NCBI GenBank assembly: GCA_019636625.1
Contig: JAHBXE010000027.1
Location: forward strand, 1-32,688
Origin: Phycisphaeraceae bacterium
GTDB lineage: Bacteria; Planctomycetota; Phycisphaerae; Phycisphaerales; UBA1924
Reading direction: 5' to 3'
DNA length: 32,688 bases
Part shown: positions 1 through 6,586 of the stretch, in pieces
Layout: the number at the start of each line of letters is the position of its first letter
Numbering within the stretch: position 1 is the first letter of the stretch
The notes under the pieces: model-generated
Told to the model about the DNA's origin: nothing
Databases searched by the model: none
Seen by the model: the letters and a program-made list of their open reading frames with translations, nothing else
Program-made: the position numbers and the translations under genes

Positions 1-71
1 CCTGTTCACCTGTTCACCTGTTCTTCCTCCACTGCGTCACTGCGTAACTGCGTCACTGCGTAACTGCGTCA
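1..71. repeat. Two short octamer tandem arrays
   Basis: Positions 1-24 are three copies of CCTGTTCA (the last ends in T). Positions 32-71 are five copies of CTGCGTMA in which the seventh base alternates C and A. The arrays lie directly upstream of the small zinc-ribbon gene. Period 8 is seen directly; no function is known. Confidence 0.8.
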
Positions 72-81
72 CTGCCCCACC

Positions 82-420
82 ATGCACCGCCCCGGCACCA
101 ACCCCGACAACGTCCAGCAGTCCGACGTCCTCTGCGACTTCTGCCGCCGCGAATGGACCGATGACCTCCCCGTCATCGAGGGCCACCAGGGCTCCATCAT
201 CTGCGGCCACTGCCTCGCCCTCGCCTACCGCCTCATCGTGCTGAACAAGTCCGGCAACGCCCCCGAAGGGGCCAAGTGCACCATGTGCCTCGAACACCGC
301 GCCGAACTCGCGTGGCAATCCCCCGCCTACCCCGAAGCCGTCATCTGCAAACGCTGCACCAACCAGGCCGCGGCCACGCTCTCCAAGGACAAAGACTACA
401 ACTGGCAGAAGCCGCAGTAG
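82..420 (+). CDS. Small protein with two ClpX-like C4 zinc ribbons
   Basis: Protein of 112 residues with two matching four-cysteine modules: C18-x2-C21 with C41-x2-C44, and C66-x2-C69 with C89-x2-C92. Both have exactly 19 residues between the cysteine pairs. The spacing and the flanking text (CDFC...ICGHCLALAYRLI) resemble the N-terminal zinc-binding domain of the ClpX unfoldase, but no ATPase domain follows. The tail is short and charged. A role in zinc-dependent dimerisation or adaptor binding is inference only. The ATG at 82 directly follows the octamer array and no clear ribosome binding site is visible. The next gene starts 55 bases after the stop, so co-transcription is possible. Confidence 0.7.
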   Translation: MHRPGTNPDNVQQSDVLCDFCRREWTDDLPVIEGHQGSIICGHCLALAYRLIVLNKSGNAPEGAKCTMCLEHRAELAWQSPAYPEAVICKRCTNQAAATLSKDKDYNWQKPQ

Positions 421-474
421 TTCAGCTCGAATCGAGCCTCTCGCGTTCGCAAGAAGCCACCACTCCTCCGCCCC

Positions 475-1320
475 ATGAGCCACCACGGCCCATACCCGGA
501 TCCCCCCGCATCGGGTAACCGCTCACGCTCTCCCCGGACGCTCGCGATTCTGGCAATCGCCTGGTCCATCGCCCTCGCCGCGGCCGCCGCAAGCCGATTC
601 CGCGGCGAGTGGGAAGCGTATAAAGCCATTCACCGCTGGTGTGCAAACCAGGGCGTCCCCGACTGGGTCCGCAACCTCGACAGCATCCTGTTCGGCGCCG
701 CCGCATTCCTCGGCGCCGCCCTCATCGCCCGATGGTCTGGCGGCTCACCCCTCGCACGCCTGCTCCTGCACCGCGGACAAGGCCACTGGGGTCGGATGGT
801 CCTGATCGCTCCACTTCCCATGGTCGTCGGCGGCGCGGTGCTCGCGGGGTTGCGATGGACCCCGGACACATCGCCCGCCACGCTGCTCCCCACCATTCTC
901 AGCGGTGCCATCCGCGCCCCAATCGCCGAGGAACTGCTCTTTCGCGGCCTGCTCATCGGCACTTGCTCCGCTGCCCTCGGTTGGCGCGGCCCGCGATTCT
1001 GGATCAACGCCACCGCCGCAGCGCTGCTCTTCGCCGTGATGCACGTGCCCTGGACCTCCAATGGCCTTGCTGACGGCTGGGCCACAATGCTCCTGACCGG
1101 CGCAGGAGGCGTGTGGTTTGCATGGCACCTCATGCGCTGGCAATCCCTCTGGGTCCCGATCCTCCTGCACGCCGGAATGAACCTCGGATGGCTGCTCGCC
1201 GGGGCCGCCGGCGGCGCCGGCGGCGGTGGATGGGTCGAGAACCTTCTCCGTGCCGTCACCATCACGATCGCCACATGGTGGACCGTGCGGCGGACAATCG
1301 CTTCCCCCACCGCAGCATGA
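475..1320 (+). CDS. CPBP family intramembrane metalloprotease
   Basis: Protein of 281 residues with several hydrophobic segments and the three signature motifs of the CPBP (CAAX prenyl protease / bacteriocin-processing, Abi) family: EELLFRG with E152, E153 and R157; a histidine in FAVMH at H190; and LHAGMN with H232 and N236. These residues bind the metal and perform catalysis in the family, so the protein is probably an active membrane-embedded protease. The C-terminal half (residues 140-240) holds the whole domain. The N-terminal half carries additional membrane helices after a polar, proline-rich first 20 residues. A Gly/Ala-rich loop follows residue 240. The substrate is unknown. The start at 475 is the first ATG of the frame; no strong ribosome binding site is seen. 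Confidence 0.88.
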   Translation: MSHHGPYPDPPASGNRSRSPRTLAILAIAWSIALAAAAASRFRGEWEAYKAIHRWCANQGVPDWVRNLDSILFGAAAFLGAALIARWSGGSPLARLLLHRGQGHWGRMVLIAPLPMVVGGAVLAGLRWTPDTSPATLLPTILSGAIRAPIAEELLFRGLLIGTCSAALGWRGPRFWINATAAALLFAVMHVPWTSNGLADGWATMLLTGAGGVWFAWHLMRWQSLWVPILLHAGMNLGWLLAGAAGGAGGGGWVENLLRAVTITIATWWTVRRTIASPTAA

Positions 1321-1358
1321 GTGCCGAGACACATCACCGGGTGGCTCTCCCGTCGTGC

Positions 1359-1388
1359 CACCACCTTGCCGCTTTCGGCAAGGTGGTG
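1359..1388. repeat. REP-like hairpin 1, perfect 13-bp stem
   Basis: CACCACCTTGCCG at 1359-1371, loop CTTT, then the perfect reverse complement at 1376-1388. It is preceded by GTGC. It lies 39 bases after the protease stop, so it could also help end that transcript, but there is no T-tract. See the inverted partner at 1441-1470. Confidence 0.8.
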
Positions 1389-1440
1389 AGCGGACCTCCA
1401 GATTGATGAAGCGAACGATGCACAGTCGTCGGCCGCGGAG

Positions 1441-1470
1441 CACCACCTTGCTGAGGAAAGCAAAGTGGTG
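1441..1470. repeat. REP-like hairpin 2, same core, inverted partner
   Basis: CACCACCTTGCT at 1441-1452 pairs with AGCAAAGTGGTG at 1459-1470 with one mismatch. The sequence GTGCCACCACCTTGC at 1355-1369 recurs inverted at 1460-1474 with one change. Two such hairpins in inverted orientation are the layout of a REPIN. A REP-associated transposase remnant starts about 30 bases downstream. Confidence 0.7.
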
Positions 1471-1498
1471 GCACAAGGGTCGTGCCACCTGCCGGGAC

Positions 1499-1687
1499 TT
1501 TACAGAGTTCTGCAAGGAGGTGCGGTGTATTCATCGGAACCCGGTCACGCGCGGCCTGGTTGAGCAGCCAGAGGACCGGAAATGGTCAAGCGTGCGATGG
1601 TGGATGGGGATGCGGGAGGGCGAAATGATGTGCAATCCGCCGCCGAGGGATCCACGATCGTGGGAAACGCGGCGAGGGTATGTGTGA
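1499..1687 (+). pseudogene. Remnant of REP-associated tyrosine transposase (RAYT)
   Basis: The plus-strand frame from 1499 to the stop at 1687 encodes CIHRNPVTRGLVEQPEDRKW and then SSVRWW, the very recognisable C-terminal signature of the Y1-type REP-associated transposases (usual form YIHxNPVxRGLVxxPExWxWSS). Only about the last 60 residues of a protein of roughly 200 are present. The catalytic HUH and tyrosine regions are missing, so it is a non-functional fragment. It lies next to two hairpins of the kind these enzymes mobilise. The frame stays open further upstream, but that part has no family resemblance. Confidence 0.68.
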
Positions 1688-1938
1688 GGCATCTCAGATC
1701 AGACCCGGAAGCCATCGAGATCGCAAAGCCGATCTCGGTGGGACGCATTCCTATTACCTCGGTGCCACCCGCCGTCCCTGCCTACTGCTACCTCAACGCC
1801 GACGTTCCCCCAACGCCCTACATCTCAACCAATTACGGAGCAACTGCGGCCCATAACCCTACGCACCGCCCGCGGCCTGTTCATCTCATCGTCACCGGCC
1901 GCACGTTTACTCGTTAGAGTTCCTGAACGGAGATCACG
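1688..1938. other. Intergenic, no gene seen
   Basis: No frame here has family resemblance or a supported start. A 7-bp inverted repeat (CGAGATC, 1716-1722 and 1731-1737) without a T-tract is the only structure noticed. Confidence 0.5.
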
Positions 1939-2478
1939 ATGACAGATAGACACGAGCGCTACTCGACGGGAAAGAAAGGCGAGGGCCAGACCTGGGCCTA
2001 CCTGCGCGAGATCGGCTACATACGCCCAACGGCGGCTCAACGCAAGGTCATCGCCGAGACTTTTGCATCACAAGGCATCAAGATACACACGCAGGAATTC
2101 GACGTGGTCGAAGCGCGGCACGCGGACAAACTCAAGTCTGTCGCCGCGCTCTCGACCGTCCTCCACGAACTCTCGCTCTTTGAGGTCAAGTCCTGCGGCG
2201 CGGGACGGAAGGCCACAGTCAGCGCCGGGTTCAAAAGCTTCGGGTTCACGCTCACTTCCAAGGAAAAGTACAACGCCGACACCCTTGGAGACAGGTACCG
2301 CTTCATCTTCTTCAATCTACGGACATCCACTCACCGCGTATGCCGCCTACAGGATTTCTTCTGCGACAACATGGCACGGATCTACCAGACCTGGAGCGTG
2401 TTCATTCGACAGGATCTCCCCGAACTGGACGGAAACACCGCCGGCTCCCAAAGCACGCCGGATGATGACTCGGCCTGA
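1939..2478 (+). CDS. Probable PD-(D/E)XK-type nuclease
   Basis: Protein of 179 residues, start supported by a GGAG site about 7 bases upstream of the ATG. It shows the layout of small PD-(D/E)XK endonucleases: an N-terminal helix motif with GKKGEGQTWAYL (E15 a candidate acidic residue), an acidic position at D55 in EFDVVEA, and the core E82-V-K84 in LFEVKSCG, followed by FTLTSKEKYNADTLGDRYRF, which resembles the region after the EVK core in DUF3883-type nuclease domains. This suggests DNA cleavage, but the exact family is not recognised and no partner methyltransferase is next to it. The stop codon sits at the edge of an IS3-type fragment, so the natural C-terminus may be lost. Defence or repair are both possible roles. 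Confidence 0.55.
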   Translation: MTDRHERYSTGKKGEGQTWAYLREIGYIRPTAAQRKVIAETFASQGIKIHTQEFDVVEARHADKLKSVAALSTVLHELSLFEVKSCGAGRKATVSAGFKSFGFTLTSKEKYNADTLGDRYRFIFFNLRTSTHRVCRLQDFFCDNMARIYQTWSVFIRQDLPELDGNTAGSQSTPDDDSA

Positions 2479-2479
2479 T

Positions 2480-2539
2480 GGCCTCAGCCTCCCGCAGCTT
2501 CCGGATGATCTCCTCCGTACTGCGACGCTTCCGCTTCAT
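2480..2539 (-). pseudogene. IS3 family orfA N-terminal fragment
   Basis: On the minus strand, ATG at 2539 begins MKRKRRSTEEIIRKLREAEA, a close match to the N-terminal helix of IS3-family OrfA transposases (usual form KRxSxEEIIxKLREAE). The resemblance stops at 2480, where the plus-strand nuclease frame ends. The remaining HTH and all of orfB are absent. It is a scrap left by an insertion sequence. The element ends could not be placed, and the 90 bases between it and the DUF2325 gene may be part of the same element. Confidence 0.55.
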
Positions 2540-2632
2540 CAAGAGCTCGTCGGGTACTTTGTACCCCAAAGCTCCAATCCGAACTGGATCAGGATTCCAC
2601 GGGCAGGTCAGGCCCACACCTGACTGGAGTAC

Positions 2633-4282
2633 CTACATCCTTCTGAGCCGCTCCCCTTGCTGCCGTACAACCTCGTAGGCGACTCGATTCGCGCCGTACC
2701 CTCCGGGCAACCGGACGTACGGTTTATCGTACTGGTCACAAGTGGCTCGAACGTCCTCAAAGGAATGGCTCGCCCATCGGATCGCTAGGAGTACCAAGGC
2801 GGTCTCGTCCCTCCGAATCTCCGGGATGAACGATGAGATTGACTCGTGTTCGCGGCTGGAAAGCCATCGCAACTCCTTCAACTCAAGTTCCTGCTCCAAC
2901 TGCTTTCGCGCTAGTTCTCAAGCCTCGCCGCCAATGAGCACTGCAACCTTTCCCCTTAGCATTTCTCGAGCCTCAGCGAGTTCGGGCGAAGGCGCTCGGT
3001 CGCCCGTGGTCGCCTGTGATGCCTTGTTTTCGCGGGCTATCCGCTGATCAACAAATGGCAAGATCCGCCGAAACGTGACTGCGCTTAGGGCAAGGTCATC
3101 AGGAACCAAGTCGGCAATAGGAACAATCAGATCAACGAGCCGGGGATCCGAAGGTTTGCCCTCCGTCTCAAGGAACTGTTGGATCGCCGATTCAATGCGG
3201 GTCCAATCCCGCTTGTGATCCGCCGCTTCGTCAACGAGGATCTGGTCCTTGTGGTAACGGATGGTGTTCAGGAGTTTCTGTTGCGACTTGTCCCTCGATC
3301 GTGCGGCTTCGCAGCGGTCTGCAGCGGCGGCGATCCGAGCCTTGAGACCTCCCCACAACGCTGGATTGGCCGCTTCGTTTGAGGAGAGATTGGCCAAGTA
3401 CCATCTGCGCCTTCTTCCCTCATCGCGGCACCATTCGTAGAGGCTCTGCTGCACATCATCCCGCTCGACCTCCACCATCCCGAGCGCGGACCTCACCATC
3501 GATTGGGCTTCGGCGAGCAACTCCACCAGATCAAGGGGGGCTTCGGTGCCGTCGTTGAATGAAGCAACCAACTGGGCCGCGCAAGCCATGTTATGGTAGC
3601 AACCCGCCAGCATGACCCAATCGTCTCTGGCGATTCGGGCTGTTTCCTGATGAATCATCCAGACATACAGGGGTTGCATTGTCGCGGCCTCATCCCGGAT
3701 CATGTTGTACTCGGGCTTGACCCGGTCAAAACCTCCGCCTCCGACCTGATTGTCGTGACGACGGATGGCCCAATCGCATGCCCTTGCACAGAGATCCGCG
3801 CGACGAGCCAGAAGCGAAATGGACGTTCGACGCGCGACCGCTGAATCTTCTCGCGATGACACCGGTCGCGGACTGCTGATCCGGCCGGACACATCATTGC
3901 CGCCGAACTTCTCGGTAAGTTCGCGCAGTGCATCGGCGCTAGGAGCGGGCTCGGCGGCATCTGGGGGAACATCATCCTCGACGAGCGACGCCGTCGCGGA
4001 CGGAGCCGACGGCATAGCCGGTGAACCGGACGATGCCGGCACTGCGGGCCCGTGTGCTGGCTGAGCGGAATGCGTAGTTGAGGCACCGGACACAGGCTGA
4101 GCATCGATCAATGCCAAGACCAGAAGAGCCGTCGCCCGAAGGGCCTCTCGTGCGGATAGCGATAGTCCCCTATCGGTGCTCAAGGCCTGCGCCCACGCAG
4201 ATGCCGCCGCCGAGATCAAGAATGAAAGGTCTTGCCGACCCGACTCACTTCCGGATTGAGACGATTGATTCGAGTCGTCCAT
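2633..4282 (-). pseudogene. DUF2325 protein, interrupted by an in-frame TGA
   Basis: The minus-strand frame from ATG at 4282 (GAGGAG about 11 bases upstream) runs 454 codons to a TGA at 2920-2918 and then continues open, in the same frame, to 2633. The text on both sides joins into one DUF2325 domain: LRGKVAVLIGGEA, stop, ELARKQLEQELELKELRWL, then ALVLLAIRWASHSFEDV and KPYVRLPGGYGANRVA. A CGA to TGA change would explain it, because arginine is plausible there. The first ~450 residues are mostly helical with an Ala/Pro/Ser-rich linker near residues 65-115. DUF2325 proteins have no firmly known function. The gene is probably dead or truncated; a sequencing error is the alternative. Total length would be 549 residues. 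Confidence 0.7.
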
Positions 4283-4828
4283 CGGCTTTGTCGCTCCTCG
4301 TTGGATAACAACCTCTTGAATCCCAGATCCATGCCGTGCATTGTCCTGACTGACAAGGACCATGTCGGAATTAGCGCGTCTTCGACTGGTTCCAATGAGC
4401 GACGGTTTGGAAGCCGGAGCCGTTGAGCATATCACGGACCATGCTCTACGCCCAACCGCCCACAACGCTTGCGCACCTTGAGCCCCTTGAACACCTTGAA
4501 ACCCCCTCCCCAGCCCCTTCCCGCCCGACCCCACAAAAGCGCACACGCGCCACCGCACCACACCCGCCCGAACACGTACTTCCCGCCTCTCCGCCCCGGA
4601 TTCCCCTCTTCATCCGTTCCATCCCCCTCTCCCCGATTTCCCCGCCAACCCAGCCAATTCCATCCGCCATTCCCCGGTCCTGGACCCCTCCCAAGGTGCG
4701 CAAAGCCCCTCCCCCAACCCTTGCGCACCTTGAACACTTCCCTCCCCTTTGGCCCTTTGCCCATGTGCCTATGTGGCCCTGTGCCCATGTGGCCCTTTGC
4801 GCATGTGGCCCTTTACCCCTGTGCCCCT
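4283..4828. other. Gene-free C-rich intergenic region
   Basis: 546 bases with very strong C bias on the plus strand. The long frames through it are proline/arginine or glycine-rich artefacts. It contains two spaced copies of TTGCGCACCTTGA (near 4467 and 4723), the nearby CCTTGAACACCTTGAA motif and an octamer array at 4752-4831. No protein or RNA gene is supported. Confidence 0.65.
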
Positions 4829-4831
4829 CTA
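4752..4831. repeat. Degenerate octamer array, 10 units
   Basis: Ten consecutive 8-base units such as GCCCTTTG, CCCATGTG, CCTATGTG and GCCCTGTG. Units starting GCCCT and units ending ATGTG roughly alternate. The array ends at the stop codon of the minus-strand NUDIX gene. Confidence 0.7.
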
Positions 4832-5596
4832 TCCCACCCACCCCATCACCCGGAACACCGCCCGCGTAATCGCCATGATCGTCCCCCCTCCCCCCTCCCC
4901 TACCTCAAACGCCGCCACCTCGCCCGTCTTCACCCATCTCAACTCGTCATACTCCCACCCGCGCACCGTCGCCGGCACCTCTCCCACATCCACCGGCACG
5001 ATCAGGTCATGGCTTCGCGCCGTCTCATCGTAAATGATCGCCACCGGCCGCCCCACCTCCCGCACCGTCAGCCCCGCCTCCTCCTCCACTTCCCGCATCA
5101 ACTCCGCCGCGATCGCCCCCTGGTTCATCACCCCGCCCCGCGTCACCACCCCCGGCTCCGGGTCGATCCCCCCCGCCGGGCAGTTCTGCCACATCCCCCC
5201 ATACATCCGTGTCCTGTGGCTCCGCCGCCCCAGCAGCACCCGCTCCGCCCCGTTGCCGTCCCGCGCCACCACCACCCCCGTCACCGAGAGTTGCCGCACC
5301 CCCGTCTCCACCTCCGGCTGCACCACCAACCGCTTGTAGCGCTCCACCACGCATCGCACCACCCCCGCCGCGGCATCAATTCCCCGCACGCTCAGCACAG
5401 GCGCATCAAAGAACCGCGGATTGATCGCCCGCTTGCGCGCCCATTCCGCCTCCACCCTCGCATCCAACTCATCCCCCGCCTTCGCCCCACCGACTTCCGC
5501 CCTCCCCGCCTCGATCTCAATCCGCACTGACCCCGACAACCGCACCACCCGCACCCCCGGCACCAGCGCCTCGCCAAGTCTCTCCGCCCCGCTCAC
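4829..5596 (-). CDS. NUDIX hydrolase domain protein
   Basis: Protein of 255 residues. The NUDIX domain covers about residues 100-235, with the box ending REVEEEAGL at 168-176, which matches the REUxEExGU part exactly. The upstream glutamate of the box is a glycine at residue 160. NUDIX enzymes cleave nucleoside diphosphates linked to another group; the substrate here is unknown. The ~95-residue N-terminal region (FFDAPVLSVRGID..., VERYKRLVVQP) resembles the leading part of larger eukaryote-like NUDIX proteins. The ATG at 5596 overlaps the ybaB stop (ATGA), so the two are translationally coupled. In many bacteria recR follows ybaB; here this gene takes that place. Confidence 0.85.
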   Translation of the reverse strand: MSGAERLGEALVPGVRVVRLSGSVRIEIEAGRAEVGGAKAGDELDARVEAEWARKRAINPRFFDAPVLSVRGIDAAAGVVRCVVERYKRLVVQPEVETGVRQLSVTGVVVARDGNGAERVLLGRRSHRTRMYGGMWQNCPAGGIDPEPGVVTRGGVMNQGAIAAELMREVEEEAGLTVREVGRPVAIIYDETARSHDLIVPVDVGEVPATVRGWEYDELRWVKTGEVAAFEVGEGGGGTIMAITRAVFRVMGWVG

Positions 5597-5973
5597 GAAA
5601 GAAGACTCCCAAAGTCCCCCGGCAGGTCCGGAAGCCCCATCTCCCGCGCCTCCTCCGCCATCACCGCCTTCATCTTCTCCTGCGCCGACCGGATCGCCGC
5701 GTTCACCGCCTCCGCGATCAGCAACCCCGCCAGTTCCCGCGTCCGCTCATCCGCCGCCACCCCCCCGATCCCCGCCACCAGCGCCGGCTGCATCTCCACC
5801 CGCAGCACCTGCATCGTCCCATCCGCCACCGCACGCACCGCGCCCCCGCCCGCCTCCCCCTCGGCGCGGACCTCCGCCGCCCGATGCTTGATTCGCTGCG
5901 CGGATTCCCGCAGGCGCTCCTTGTCCTTCAGCAGCGCCGCCATCTGCCCCATCGCCTTGAGCTTATCGAACAT
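5593..5973 (-). CDS. ybaB: YbaB/EbfC family nucleoid-associated protein
   Basis: Protein of 126 residues, close to the usual ~110. It starts MFDKLKAMGQMAALLKDKER, typical of the family, and has the middle beta region ending in a helix (LLIAEAVNAAIRSAQEKMKAV). YbaB proteins are dimers that bind DNA and help compact or mark the nucleoid. The position downstream of dnaX is the classic arrangement, which supports the call. It overlaps the small membrane protein gene upstream by 11 bases and the NUDIX gene downstream by 4 bases, so this is one operon. An acidic Glu/Gly stretch at residues 36-44 replaces the usual start of the core strand. Confidence 0.9.
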   Translation of the reverse strand: MFDKLKAMGQMAALLKDKERLRESAQRIKHRAAEVRAEGEAGGGAVRAVADGTMQVLRVEMQPALVAGIGGVAADERTRELAGLLIAEAVNAAIRSAQEKMKAVMAEEAREMGLPDLPGDFGSLLS

Positions 5974-6319
5974 CCTGGACCTCTCCCTCCGCCATCCACC
6001 CCGCCGCCGTCACCCGGCCGCCCATCACATCCACCCGCACCTTCCGCGCCCCCCACCCCTTCACGTGATCGAAGTCGAACACCACCACGCCGTCCACCGT
6101 CCCCGGCGAAGCGTGCTGCAACTTCTTCGCCGCGTCCTCCAGGCTCAGCCCCACCAGCGAGCCCTCCCGCAGCATCTTCCCGACTTCCTGCTCAGAGATC
6201 GCCAGCGGCGACTTCACGTTGAGCGCCACCACCACGCCCACCACCCCGATCACGAGGATCACCAGCAGCCGGACCAGCCCGCCCTTGCCCGATGCGCTAC
6301 CGCCGCCGCGGTTCGACAT
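5963..6319 (-). CDS. Small single-pass membrane protein, unknown
   Basis: Protein of 118 residues. A short basic, Gly/Ser-rich head is followed by one strong transmembrane helix (LVRLLVILVIGVVGVVVAL, about residues 15-33). A polar domain of about 85 residues with LREGSLVGLSLEDAAKKL and FDFDHVKGW follows, probably outside the cytoplasmic membrane. The family is not recognised. GAGG is located about 8 bases before the ATG. It lies between dnaX and ybaB and overlaps both: its first codons overlap the end of the -1 frame of dnaX, and its last 11 bases overlap ybaB. This tight packing argues that it is real and expressed with them. Confidence 0.7.
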   Translation of the reverse strand: MSNRGGGSASGKGGLVRLLVILVIGVVGVVVALNVKSPLAISEQEVGKMLREGSLVGLSLEDAAKKLQHASPGTVDGVVVFDFDHVKGWGARKVRVDVMGGRVTAAGWMAEGEVQDVR

Positions 6320-6563
6320 GGATGATCCTCGCGTTGAACACTTCCATCGCCTTCTTCACCGCCGGATCGTTCACGATCGCCTGCGTCACCTCCGCGTGAC
6401 CCGGGGCCGGAACCGGCGGCGCCGCTTCACCCGCCGGCGCCTCCCGCGGCTTGGGCTCCACGATCGCCGGCCGCGGCGGGGCGGGTGCAACCGGTTGAAC
6501 TGGTCGAACGGCGGGCGGCGCCACGGGATCCGGCGGGGCCGGCGGCGGCGCGACCGCCGTCAC
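6297..6563 (-). CDS. dnaX: C-terminal extension of DnaX (tau) in the -1 frame
   Basis: This frame is entered from dnaX by a -1 slip on a run of seven A. It encodes 88 residues: a Pro/Ala-rich linker of about 50 residues, then VTQAIVNDPAVKKAMEVFNA and RIIHVEPRRR, which resembles the usual last segment of full-length DnaX proteins (DPLVxxALxLFxA...V). With the slip, the product would be about 466 residues (377 from the 0 frame, one threonine, then 88). The frame begins with a GTG at 6563 that overlaps the dnaX stop, so separate, coupled translation is an alternative. The DnaX-like ending makes the fusion more likely. Confidence 0.65.
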   Translation of the reverse strand: MTAVAPPPAPPDPVAPPAVRPVQPVAPAPPRPAIVEPKPREAPAGEAAPPVPAPGHAEVTQAIVNDPAVKKAMEVFNARIIHVEPRRR

Positions 6564-6586
6564 CGTTTTTTTACCGGGGCACTCCC
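6543..6586 (-). promoter_or_regulatory. Programmed -1 ribosomal frameshift cassette in dnaX
   Basis: Three parts are seen on the minus strand. A Shine-Dalgarno-like GGGAG is at 6586-6582. Nine bases later is the slippery run AAAAAAA at 6572-6566. Six bases after that is a GC-only stem, CGGCGG at 6559-6554 pairing with CCGCCG at 6548-6543 around a 5-base loop. The E. coli dnaX signal has the same order: SD about 10 bases upstream, an A-rich heptamer, then a stem-loop. The 0-frame stop TGA (6562-6560) lies just after the run. Slippage by RNA polymerase on the A-run is an alternative route. Confidence 0.7.

Noticed and set aside
1582..1917. 111-codon plus frame after the RAYT remnant
   Set aside because: No start signal and no family resemblance; overlaps the remnant in another frame.
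4423..5530. Long proline/arginine-rich plus-strand frames
   Set aside because: They are shadows of the C-rich strand opposite the NUDIX gene and the gene-free region; no family resemblance.
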